A stretch of 64,000 nt of DNA from an uncultured bacterium (GTDB taxonomy: Bacteria > Spirochaetota > UBA4802 > UB4802): the NCBI GenBank assembly GCA_937920495.1, contig CALEUQ010000041.1, positions 1 through 64,000 on the forward strand. Reading direction: 5' to 3'. The translations under genes and the position numbers were made by a program. Shown here one piece after another: positions 54,201 to 61,497 of this stretch (position 1 is its first letter; each line of letters begins with the position of its first letter). Below the pieces are notes generated by a model. It saw only the letters and a list, made by a program, of their open reading frames with translations, searched no databases and was not told the DNA's origin.

Positions 54201-55070
54201 ATGATGATAATCAATACAATAGCAGAATTGCGTAAACACATTGCATCGCAACGGCGTAATAATAAAAAGATAGGATTTGTCCCCACCATGGGATACCTTC
54301 ATGAAGGACACCTGAGTCTGGTTGGGATATCACGGCAGCATTCTGATTATCAGGTTATGAGTATATTTGTGAACAAAATGCAATTTAATGACCCAAAGGA
54401 TTATACTACATACCCACGTGATTATGAACGGGATTTTGCCCTGGCAAAAGGCGCAGGTGTTGACCTTGTTTTTTTGCCTGACGACAGCGAGATGTACCAA
54501 AACCGCCTGACCTATGTTGACATTGAAATGATGACTGATCACCTGTGCGGTGCTACACGCCCGGGCCATTTTAGGGGGGTGCTTACAGTGGTGGCCAAGC
54601 TTTTTAATATTGTTCAGCCGGATTATGCAGTATTTGGGCAAAAGGATATACAGCAGGCTATCATTATTCAGAAAATGGTTAAGGACCTGGACTTTCCTGT
54701 TACTATAATCGTTGCGCCAATAATCCGTGAACCTGATGGGCTGGCCATGAGTTCGCGTAATGTGCATTTGAAAGGCCAGGACCGCAGCAACGCTGTTTCA
54801 ATTTATAAATCATTGCAAAAAGCCGAAGAGCTTATACAACAAGGCGTGGTACAATCATATGCACTTATACCTGCTATCACTGATGTCATCACTGCAGGAA
54901 AACCAAAAAAGATTGACTATGTTTCAGTGGTAGATTATGAAACACTTCAGCCTATTGAATCACTAAAAGAAAAATCTGTTATTGCTGTTGCTGCATTCTT
55001 TGGTCCTACACGGTTAATAGATAACATGATAGTTGAAAAAAAGGGGGATGCGTACACATGCGTATATTAA
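54201..55070 (+). CDS. panC: Pantoate-beta-alanine ligase
   Basis: 289 residues. It joins pantoate and beta-alanine with ATP to make pantothenate. The canonical motifs are complete: FVPTMGYLHEGHLSLV with the HxGH nucleotidyl-transfer site, TRPGHFRGVLTVVAKLFNIV, VFGQKDIQQA and AMSSRNVHL. GGAGG precedes the ATG by 8 nt. panB and panD are not adjacent. A lipoprotein gene overlaps its 3' end by 13 bp. Confidence 0.95.
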   Translation: MMIINTIAELRKHIASQRRNNKKIGFVPTMGYLHEGHLSLVGISRQHSDYQVMSIFVNKMQFNDPKDYTTYPRDYERDFALAKGAGVDLVFLPDDSEMYQNRLTYVDIEMMTDHLCGATRPGHFRGVLTVVAKLFNIVQPDYAVFGQKDIQQAIIIQKMVKDLDFPVTIIVAPIIREPDGLAMSSRNVHLKGQDRSNAVSIYKSLQKAEELIQQGVVQSYALIPAITDVITAGKPKKIDYVSVVDYETLQPIESLKEKSVIAVAAFFGPTRLIDNMIVEKKGDAYTCVY

Positions 55071-55513
55071 CATATATTGTTATCCTGGTTATTAGTATTA
55101 TTTCCTGCCAACCATCTCAACCGCTGTCTCCACAGGAAGCATTTAATGTGCTTAAAGATGCATATATGAATGGCAATATGCAGAAAGTTGCAGAGATTCT
55201 ATCAACGGGCAGCAAAAAGAAAATCACCACAGTGATTCATAATCTGCAATCGTTGAACAGGGCACAACTTGCTGCATTTTCTCAAAACTACAACATAAGT
55301 CCTGACAGCATTAAAAATATGGACATACCCGAGTATCTCTTGTTGCAGAAGAAAATTGCTGCGGCTCACGGCGATGATGTACTTTTAACTGCACTCAACC
55401 AGCCTGTTGCACAGGTAACTATCGCCCAATCAAAAGCCACTGTCCAATTATACAATGGAATGAGTTTGCTTTTTGTGAAAGAAGGTCCATACTGGTATTT
55501 TGAATATGAATAG
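55058..55513 (+). CDS. Lipoprotein, unknown function
   Basis: 151 residues with a lipoprotein signal peptide (ILTYIVILVISIISC, lipid-carrying Cys at about residue 17). The mature domain (EAFNVLKDAYMNGNMQKVAE to VQLYNGMSLLFVKEGPYWYF) looks like a small NTF2-like or DUF4878-type fold, which I offer only tentatively. It overlaps the panC end by 13 bp, so expression may be coupled, though a functional link is unlikely. An octamer copy lies at 55418. Confidence 0.72.
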   Translation: MRILTYIVILVISIISCQPSQPLSPQEAFNVLKDAYMNGNMQKVAEILSTGSKKKITTVIHNLQSLNRAQLAAFSQNYNISPDSIKNMDIPEYLLLQKKIAAAHGDDVLLTALNQPVAQVTIAQSKATVQLYNGMSLLFVKEGPYWYFEYE

Positions 55514-55514
55514 A

Positions 55515-56273
55515 TTATTGTGGTTGTCCAAGAAGCCGTGATGCTTCAATCCCTGCATCTTTGATAATTGCAATGTATTCCTGTAAATGTGGCAAAACCT
55601 GCTCTCTGGAACCTGATATCCCAATTGAATATTCTACACTACCTCTGTGATTAAAAACAGGAGCAGCAATACATACCACTCCGGGCCGGTATTCTTCGTT
55701 ATCCAGTGCATATTTACTATGAACTATCTGGTCAAGATGTTTTTTATAATTGTTTAGTGATGTTATTGTATTTTCAGTATATTTATGTAATCGGATATCT
55801 TGAAAAATTGATTCTTTTCCCTCTGCTTCCATGAATGCCAGCAATACCTTCCCCAGTGCAGTTGGAAATGCTGGTTCCCGTGTGCCAACAGATATATGCA
55901 TACTCAGATTATTGCGTGGTTGTTCAACAGCTATGAAGACCACTTCAGGCCCATTCAAAACAGCTAAGTGCGTATTTTGATGCGTTTTTTCACACACATA
56001 TTTAAGAACAGGTCGCAAGAAAGTTTCAATTTTAGTCTGTTCACCAAAAGCTCCCGAAAGTTCCATGATTTTAAAGCCCAGCATATACTTCTTTGTGTTG
56101 GGATCCTGATGAACAAAGTTATATGAAACAAGCGTTCCCAGCAATCTGAAAATGGATGATTTATCTATTGAAAAATGTTGAGTGATTTCATTGAGCGATA
56201 ATGGCCTGTCTGATTTTGCCAGTATCTCAAGAATGCGCAATCCACGTTCAAGTGATTGTATAACTTTTGCCAC
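55515..56273 (-). CDS. IclR-family transcriptional regulator
   Basis: 252 residues. The N-terminal winged helix (SLERGLRILEILAKSDRPLS, LNEITQHFSIDKSSIFRLL) is followed by the IclR effector domain (HLAVLNGPEVVFIAVEQ, AFPTALGKVLLAFM, VVCIAAPVFNHRGSVEYSIG). Such proteins control catabolic operons in response to small acids. It is divergent from the cupin and acyl-CoA synthetase remnant at 56451, which was probably its target operon. The intact regulator now sits next to a broken pathway. Confidence 0.9.
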   Translation of the reverse strand: MAKVIQSLERGLRILEILAKSDRPLSLNEITQHFSIDKSSIFRLLGTLVSYNFVHQDPNTKKYMLGFKIMELSGAFGEQTKIETFLRPVLKYVCEKTHQNTHLAVLNGPEVVFIAVEQPRNNLSMHISVGTREPAFPTALGKVLLAFMEAEGKESIFQDIRLHKYTENTITSLNNYKKHLDQIVHSKYALDNEEYRPGVVCIAAPVFNHRGSVEYSIGISGSREQVLPHLQEYIAIIKDAGIEASRLLGQPQ

Positions 56274-56450
56274 TGTGTTTCTCCTTTTGTTTCACATTAT
56301 GCAATGACATTATTAATTATAGTGTCAAGTATTAAATTGTACAGGCCGGTGCCTTAAAATTTTTCACAATTACAAAAATAGTTATTGACATATATACAAT
56401 AATGTTGCTTATTATACAATATAATACGAATTATTAAGGAAGCACTGGTA

Positions 56451-56852
56451 ATGTTTATTAATTTTTCTTCAATACAGGGTTTCAGGGTTAATAAGCCATT
56501 TGCGCGCGAGCTTAAAGTATTGCTATCGCCAGACGCAAATCCAGAAATAAAGGGCTTTACATTCATTCTTTCAACATTAGCTCCAAACGGTGGATGCACT
56601 GATTTACACTCCCATCCTGAAGCCGGAGAACTCATGATTTTTTTATCCGGATCCGGGAAAGCATGGTTTGAAAATTCTGAGTTGGAAATAAAGCCAGGAA
56701 CAGCCCTCTATGCTCCCCCTGGCTCAGTGCATAAAACGCTCAACACTGGTGATCAACCATTACAGATTGCATGTATTTTTGTTCCGGCAATTTCAGCAGA
56801 TTATATTCGTAAAAGCCAGGAAGAATCAGAGAATGCACGAGGAAATGCATGA
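56451..56852 (+). CDS. Cupin-domain protein
   Basis: 133 residues, one cupin_2 domain: G(X)5HXH-type first motif in GGCTDLHSHPEAGELMIFLS and second motif GTALYAPPGSVHKTLNTGD. The metal ligands (His, His, Glu, His) look complete. Function could be a small isomerase, a dioxygenase-like enzyme or a binding protein. GGAAG precedes the ATG and the stop overlaps the next start (ATGA). It is the first gene of a probable catabolic operon controlled by the divergent IclR gene. Confidence 0.8.
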   Translation: MFINFSSIQGFRVNKPFARELKVLLSPDANPEIKGFTFILSTLAPNGGCTDLHSHPEAGELMIFLSGSGKAWFENSELEIKPGTALYAPPGSVHKTLNTGDQPLQIACIFVPAISADYIRKSQEESENARGNA

Positions 56853-57274
56853 AACACGATAGTAATTTTGCAGAAGTGTACAATCAGCACATCAAGAACA
56901 ATTCACTTGTGCTGTCAGAGGTGGAATCAAAACTAATTTTTTCACAGTATGGTATACCAGTACCACGAGGAATTGTAGTAAAAACGTTTGAAGAAGTTTC
57001 AGATGTTACTTCACAGTTATCGTTTCCACTTGTTGCAAAGATAGCCGGAGAACTTTTGCATAAAACAGAGATTGACGGTGTAATTACAGCGATTAAGAAT
57101 ACAGAAGAGCTTATCGATGCATACAATACGCTTATTATAAACGCCACACGCAATGCCAGTATTTCAGTTGAAGGCATATTATTAGAAGAACAGGCATCCG
57201 GCACTGTTGAAATTATTGCAGGGATTTCCAATGACGCAGTTTCCCATCTTTTACTGCTAAAGTGCTGTTATTGA
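56849..57274 (+). pseudogene. NDP-forming acyl-CoA synthetase ATP-grasp fragment
   Basis: 141 codons matching the ATP-grasp part of ADP-forming acyl-CoA synthetases: LSEVESKLIFSQYGIPVPRG, FPLVAKIAGELLHKTEIDGV and GILLEEQASGTVEIIAGISN. After that strand the frame runs into unrelated sequence (VSHLLLLKCCY) and stops. The usual FGLGG segment and remaining domains are absent. It overlaps cupin by ATGA. The gene is truncated by a recombination junction near 57235. Confidence 0.7.
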
Positions 57275-57644
57275 TCATTATGCTGTAGCAAAAACCTTTT
57301 GTATCACCATCACTTTCTATATTCAGGGCGATAGTTACTGTCCATTGGTTCACTGCATCAGGATTATATCGCTTTAAAAACTCCTCTGTCAATTCTTTTG
57401 CCCGTGGTGCATATTTTGACAGATTACCACTAATTCCTATGCGCTCCAGTACACCTTTCTTTGACGGTTGTGATGTTTTGATATATAGAGCAGGCACGCG
57501 CCATTGTTTTGCCCTTTGCTCTACCAGCTTTTTATTAATGTCGCATACTGCATAGAGTTTTGCATATTTGTTGTTTTTATACCCCAAAAAATGAAGGTCG
57601 GCAATGCGCCCCAAACCAATAAAACCAACATTAATCTGTTTCAT
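57213..57644 (-). pseudogene. Chimeric frame: Gfo/Idh/MocA start joined to other debris
   Basis: Residues 1-56 are a good NAD-binding start of a Gfo/Idh/MocA oxidoreductase (INVGFIGLGRIADLHFLGYK, AVCDINKKLVEQRAKQW). From about residue 60 the sequence no longer fits that family. It resembles part of a periplasmic substrate-binding protein (YAPRAKELTEEFLKRYNPDA), which I assign with low confidence. The frame is open but is probably a fusion of two fragments. An octamer copy lies at 57328. Together with the acyl-CoA synthetase stub this marks a rearranged locus. Confidence 0.55.
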
Positions 57645-58126
57645 GGCACCCTCCAGTTATTGCACATTATAAAATGCTATTGTATATATGTCAATATATT
57701 TTTAACATCTTTTTCTTCTACCTTTCATGTCGTTTATCCTGTTAATACACATGAATGCAAATATATTCTATAATTTATCACTTGGAAGTAGTATTTATCT
57801 TTCAACTTCACCCCATCCCTTCTCTTAGATAAGGAGAAAGGGGGGTGTCTGAATTTTTTTCACCATGTAGGTGTAATTAGAAGCTATGGTTTATTTCCCG
57901 GGTAACTATCGCACACCCTAATAATGAATTTTTTCTTAAAAAAATATTGATATTGACACATTCATAGAGTATCTTATTCTGGTAATATACAATTGCTGTT
58001 TTACAAATATTTTTGTTAGCATGTAATGCTGTAATCACCTGCCTAAAAGTGGCCAACCTAACAGGATTATTGCATTAACATACAAACATTACAGCAATTA
58101 TTAATTAAAATATGTAAGGAGTTTTT
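57645..58126. other. Intergenic with inverted repeat and octamer copy
   Basis: 482 bp. An imperfect inverted repeat at 57809-57847 (CACCCC...CCTTCTC, then GGAGAAAGGGGGGTG) could form a hairpin. An octamer copy lies at 57905-57912. A promoter for the FKBP gene should lie at the right end. No gene recognised. Confidence 0.45.
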
Positions 58127-58612
58127 ATGGTAACAGAAGGTAAATATGTCGCCATTCATTACACCGGAAAGTTTGATGACGGCCAGGTGTTTGATTCAAG
58201 TTTAGACGGTGCACCTTTTGAGTTCCAGGCCGGAGCTGGCATGGTTATTCCTGGTCTGGACAGAGCAGTGTTAGGCATGAAGCTTGACGAAGAAAAAGAT
58301 ATCGTTATTGCGCCCGAAGATGGTTACGGTGATTATGACGAGAATCTATTATATGCATTTCCATTGGAAGAAGTACAGCAGCAGTTTAAGCCCGAAATCG
58401 GGATGACTATAGGCCTGCAGATGGATAATGGTGCACAGATCCCTGCAGTGATCAAAGAGATAACCGATGATGAAGTAGTTGTTGACATGAATCATCCGCT
58501 GGCAGGGAAAACACTTCATTTCCATGTCAAAGTGGTCAATATCAGCGATGAACCTGAGTATAGCGGCGGGTGCGATGCATGTGGCGGTTTTAGCGACGGT
58601 TGTAGCTGTTAA
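58127..58612 (+). CDS. SlyD-type FKBP peptidyl-prolyl isomerase
   Basis: 161 residues. The FKBP half-domain (YVAIHYTGKFDDGQVFDSSL, GMVIPGLDRAVLGMKLDEEK) is interrupted by the insert-in-flap domain (about 70-125, PEDGYGDYDENLLYAFPLEE). NHPLAGKTLHFHVKVVNI then completes the fold, as in SlyD. The tail has closely spaced Cys (CDACGGFSDGCSC) that could bind nickel or another metal. It isomerises prolyl bonds and may aid metal delivery. AAGGAG precedes the start. A strong terminator follows. Confidence 0.9.
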   Translation: MVTEGKYVAIHYTGKFDDGQVFDSSLDGAPFEFQAGAGMVIPGLDRAVLGMKLDEEKDIVIAPEDGYGDYDENLLYAFPLEEVQQQFKPEIGMTIGLQMDNGAQIPAVIKEITDDEVVVDMNHPLAGKTLHFHVKVVNISDEPEYSGGCDACGGFSDGCSC

Positions 58613-58699
58613 GTGTGTGATACATGGAGAATTCTTATAGTACATGTAACCGTAGATAAGTAGCACATTCACTTTTTCATACACTATGAAACATTAAAA

Positions 58700-58727
58700 A
58701 CCCACAGATGGTCTGTGGGTTTTTTTT
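58700..58727. terminator. Bidirectional Rho-independent terminator
   Basis: ACCCACAGA and TCTGTGGGT form a 9-bp perfect stem with a 3-nt loop (TGG), followed by eight T on the plus strand. An A run before the stem gives a shorter T tract on the minus strand. It sits between the convergent FKBP and TPR genes and can serve both. Confidence 0.9.
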
Positions 58728-58729
58728 AT

Positions 58730-59584
58730 TTATCGTGCCATTCTGGCCTTGACTCCTACAAGTAGGTCTTCGGCTTTTTTGTACTGGCCCTTAAAGATGT
58801 ACAGCATGCTTAAGCGGGTATATTCCGAAAGGTTGGGTTTTTCTTTCATTATTTTTTGTTCAAGCTCTTTGATCTTTGTATCTATATCACCAACCTCTTT
58901 TATTTTATTTTCATAGGTTAAGCTTTCCAGATATTCTTTAAACTGTGCATATTTGGGGCTGCTTTTTAGTGCAGTGGTCAGATATTTTATTGCCTTTTTA
59001 AAATCGCCCATGTGGTAATAACAAAAACCGTAGTACCTGTTAATAAACATCGTATCGTCGGCAATATGAGCAATGCGGTTTAAGCATTCAATAACCTTTG
59101 CATACTCCTTGTTTTCATAATAGATGTACGCTAAAAGATAGTTTGCCTTGATGTGAACGGGATCTAACGCAACTGTTGATTCAAAGAAACGCAGCGCATT
59201 TGTATAATCTTTCAAATTAAAATACGCCATTGCGGTATAAAAATTTCCTTCAATAAAATCATTTTTAAGAGAAAGTGATTCATGAAAATATTGCAGCGCT
59301 TTTTTAAAATCACCCGCATTGTAATATTCAACACCTAAGTTGAGTAGCACCTTATGATTCTTTTTGATGGATAATGCTTTGACATACACCTGAATGGCTT
59401 TTTCACGGTTGCCCATTCGCGAGTATATCTCGCCAATGTTGTTATATGCTTCAATGAATTGCGGGAACACTTCAACAGCGTGCATATATTTTTCAATAGC
59501 CTGTGCATAATTTCCTTGATTGGACAACGCAAGCGCCTGATTGTATATGCTGGCAGCCTCAGTTGGAACACCCATTGCTTTCAT
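58730..59584 (-). CDS. TPR-repeat protein
   Basis: 284 residues made almost wholly of tetratricopeptide repeats, about seven in tandem (IYNQALALSNQGNYAQAIEK, AYNNIGEIYSRMGNREKAIQ, LLNLGVEYYNAGDFKKALQY and so on). There is no signal peptide, so it is probably cytoplasmic. It is a protein-binding scaffold of unknown partner. Its stop lies 2 nt from the terminator. Confidence 0.82.
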   Translation of the reverse strand: MKAMGVPTEAASIYNQALALSNQGNYAQAIEKYMHAVEVFPQFIEAYNNIGEIYSRMGNREKAIQVYVKALSIKKNHKVLLNLGVEYYNAGDFKKALQYFHESLSLKNDFIEGNFYTAMAYFNLKDYTNALRFFESTVALDPVHIKANYLLAYIYYENKEYAKVIECLNRIAHIADDTMFINRYYGFCYYHMGDFKKAIKYLTTALKSSPKYAQFKEYLESLTYENKIKEVGDIDTKIKELEQKIMKEKPNLSEYTRLSMLYIFKGQYKKAEDLLVGVKARMAR

Positions 59585-59870
59585 AGCAAAACCTCTTGCT
59601 TAATAATGTGCAATTATCATCTATCTATACCTATCGGTAAAACTTCTTTTTTCATTTAGAATTTCATCATACAAGTTTTTTTGGCGATAGTTACTGTTAA
59701 ATAAGGATTTTACAGGTGTCATTGCGGGCTTGACCCGGAATCCATACTTACTATTTAAGATTCTGAAACATGTTCAAAATGACCTATAAAAGCTTTGATC
59801 TTTTGTGCGTTCACTTAACCTTTTCTTTAACCATATATATCCTATCATTTTCATACCAATGATGTTATCA
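59585..59870. other. Intergenic with octamer copy and family A repeat
   Basis: 286 bp. It contains an octamer copy (59684-59691, in TTTTGGCGATAGTTACTGTT) and a short family A repeat (59716-59783; GTCATTGCGGGCTTGACCCG onward). No gene recognised. Confidence 0.5.
59716..59783. repeat. Dispersed palindromic repeat, family A (short copy)
   Basis: GGTGTCATTGCGGGCTTGACC, CGGAATCC and ATTCTGAAACATGTTCAAAAT follow the left-to-right order of the longer copies at 9094 and 52993, with the middle deleted. Confidence 0.5.
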
Positions 59871-60362
59871 TTAATACATAATACGCACACCACTATAGGT
59901 TATCTTTTCCTTTTTACCGGATGCGTAATGAAGCAGAATCCCGTCTTCTTTAAAATGATAGTAATATAGGTCGCTATCTATCTGATGATACCACAGTTTG
60001 GTGCCTTCTTCACGTTCCACTTTAATCAAAAAGTATCTATCGCCCTCATCCACAAAAATAAGATACAGAAAACCATTGTATAAAACCTCCAGGAAAGTAC
60101 GCCCTGGAATAAACCACATGGTGGAGCCATTACTACGTGCCACTGTTAAAAACATGCCCTCGGTATCACCGGTTCTGCAGGCAATATAGTAAAAACGGTC
60201 ATCAAACAGTACATTCTGAATAGCAACTGGTTCTGCAAGCTTTTTAACCCATAGCTTTTTGCCGCCGGGGTTGCTTACACACAGTATTGCGTACTTTTCC
60301 GGATTATATATAATTGCGGTGTCGTTACAGGTAAATGTCAGCATATCTAAAGTATTATGCAA
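59871..60362 (-). CDS. Beta-propeller-like hypothetical protein
   Basis: 163 residues rich in aromatic beta strands (YIACRTGDTEGMFLTVARSN, FLYLIFVDEGDRYFLIKVER, KLWYHQIDSDLYYYHFKEDG). The repeated G-x-x-LW pattern recalls PQQ-like or WD-type beta-propeller blades, three to four of them, but no full propeller is present. No signal peptide. Its start overlaps the upstream cytidylate-kinase-like gene by 8 bp, so they form an operon. Confidence 0.65.
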   Translation of the reverse strand: MHNTLDMLTFTCNDTAIIYNPEKYAILCVSNPGGKKLWVKKLAEPVAIQNVLFDDRFYYIACRTGDTEGMFLTVARSNGSTMWFIPGRTFLEVLYNGFLYLIFVDEGDRYFLIKVEREEGTKLWYHQIDSDLYYYHFKEDGILLHYASGKKEKITYSGVRIMY

Positions 60363-61068
60363 AAATACCTTTTCGCTTCATGGCATCAATGATCAAATGC
60401 GCCATTTCATCAACAGCAAAGTTCTCATTGTTTATGACTATATCATAATTATGTGGATCTTCTGGATCAAATTTAAGAAAATTTTTAATAAAGCTTTCCC
60501 TGTCGGTTTGTTTTCTTTCAATTATCTCCCGTGCTTCAGCTTGTGTAACTTTGAGCATTGCAGCCATTCGCTTAACTTTGTAACTCATTGGGGCAACTAT
60601 CCTCACATGTAATCCATACGGCATGCCACGGGTTATAACATTGCCAGCCCTGCCTACTATTACCACATGCCCGTTAATTGCAAGTGTCCTGACCACCTCG
60701 GCTAATTTTCTATATACAGCTACCTGTGGTGGGAATTTGCTGAATGTTGTCTGGAAAAGATCAGTCATTTTGCTTCGTGCAGTATTTGTCAGTGTTTCGG
60801 TTAATGCCTGGGTCAATCCCAGATCAGAGGTAATTTTATCTAGAATCTGTTTATCGTATGCTGCCCAAATTGGAGTGGCATGATATTCCTTATTCAGTAT
60901 GTCAGTCAACTTGACAGCGATATCAAATCCACCACAGCCATATTCACGTGAAATTGTAACAAAAGGCATCGTATTAGCCTTTTCCCTGTCTTCAACCACT
61001 TGTTTTTGTCGCCGCCAGTGTTCAATCTGTTTAAAGATTGCGCTTTCTTTAACGGCTACATCTTTCAT
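60355..61068 (-). CDS. Cytidylate kinase-like family protein
   Basis: 237 residues of the cytidylate_kin2-type family. A charged N-terminal helix (1-35) precedes a P-loop-like TISREYGCGGFDIAVKL, with a glycine pattern that departs from the classic Walker A. VVIVGRAGNVITRG and a following LHVRIVAPMSYKVKRMAAM lid-like region are present, then ERKQTDRESFIKNF and DIVINNENFAVDEMAHLI. The family is thought to phosphorylate nucleotides or related substrates; the true role is unclear. It is cotranscribed with the 59871 gene. GGAGG precedes the ATG. Confidence 0.82.
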   Translation of the reverse strand: MKDVAVKESAIFKQIEHWRRQKQVVEDREKANTMPFVTISREYGCGGFDIAVKLTDILNKEYHATPIWAAYDKQILDKITSDLGLTQALTETLTNTARSKMTDLFQTTFSKFPPQVAVYRKLAEVVRTLAINGHVVIVGRAGNVITRGMPYGLHVRIVAPMSYKVKRMAAMLKVTQAEAREIIERKQTDRESFIKNFLKFDPEDPHNYDIVINNENFAVDEMAHLIIDAMKRKGIFA

Positions 61069-61497
61069 AATGGCCTCCTTTTGTATGGGAACTATCGCAA
61101 AAAAAATTACAAAGGCTTTTGATATAAATAATTGCCTGTTTCAGTGCATCTATAAAATACGCAACAAATAGAAAAATAGCAATGAAAAAATTATGATTAA
61201 TGTGATTGGTGCTTCCAATCACAAAGGGTAAATAGCAATGAAAAAATTATGGTTAGTGTGATTGGTGTTTCCAATCACAAAGGTTATACAAAATTCATAA
61301 GAAATCTCTTTTAAGTTATACTTTTATTATTTTCTTTTGCTTGTTCGTTTTTTTAATTTATCTATCCAACACATTGGTAACATACAAATTATTTAGAATC
61401 TGATTTTAAGATAGCCACTTTCAAATATATATAGATAAAAACTGATTCATTTATTGGCGTGCGTTAATACATAAAGCAAATTTTTTAGATTCCATCT
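61069..61497. other. Intergenic with tandem hairpin repeats
   Basis: 429 bp. It holds an octamer copy followed by an A run (61091-61100) and a two-unit tandem repeat at 61174-61285. The remainder is AT-rich and no gene is recognised. comEC ends at 61498. Confidence 0.5.
61174..61285. repeat. Two tandem 56-bp units, each with a hairpin
   Basis: Unit 1 (61174-61229) and unit 2 (61230-61285) both begin AAATAGCAATGAAAAAATTA and each contains TGTGATTGG...CCAATCACA, a 9-bp stem with a 5-nt loop (61201-61223 and 61257-61279). They differ at a few positions outside the stem, and by one loop base. They could form terminators, RNA-processing sites or a small RNA, or be a protein-binding array. Confidence 0.7.
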
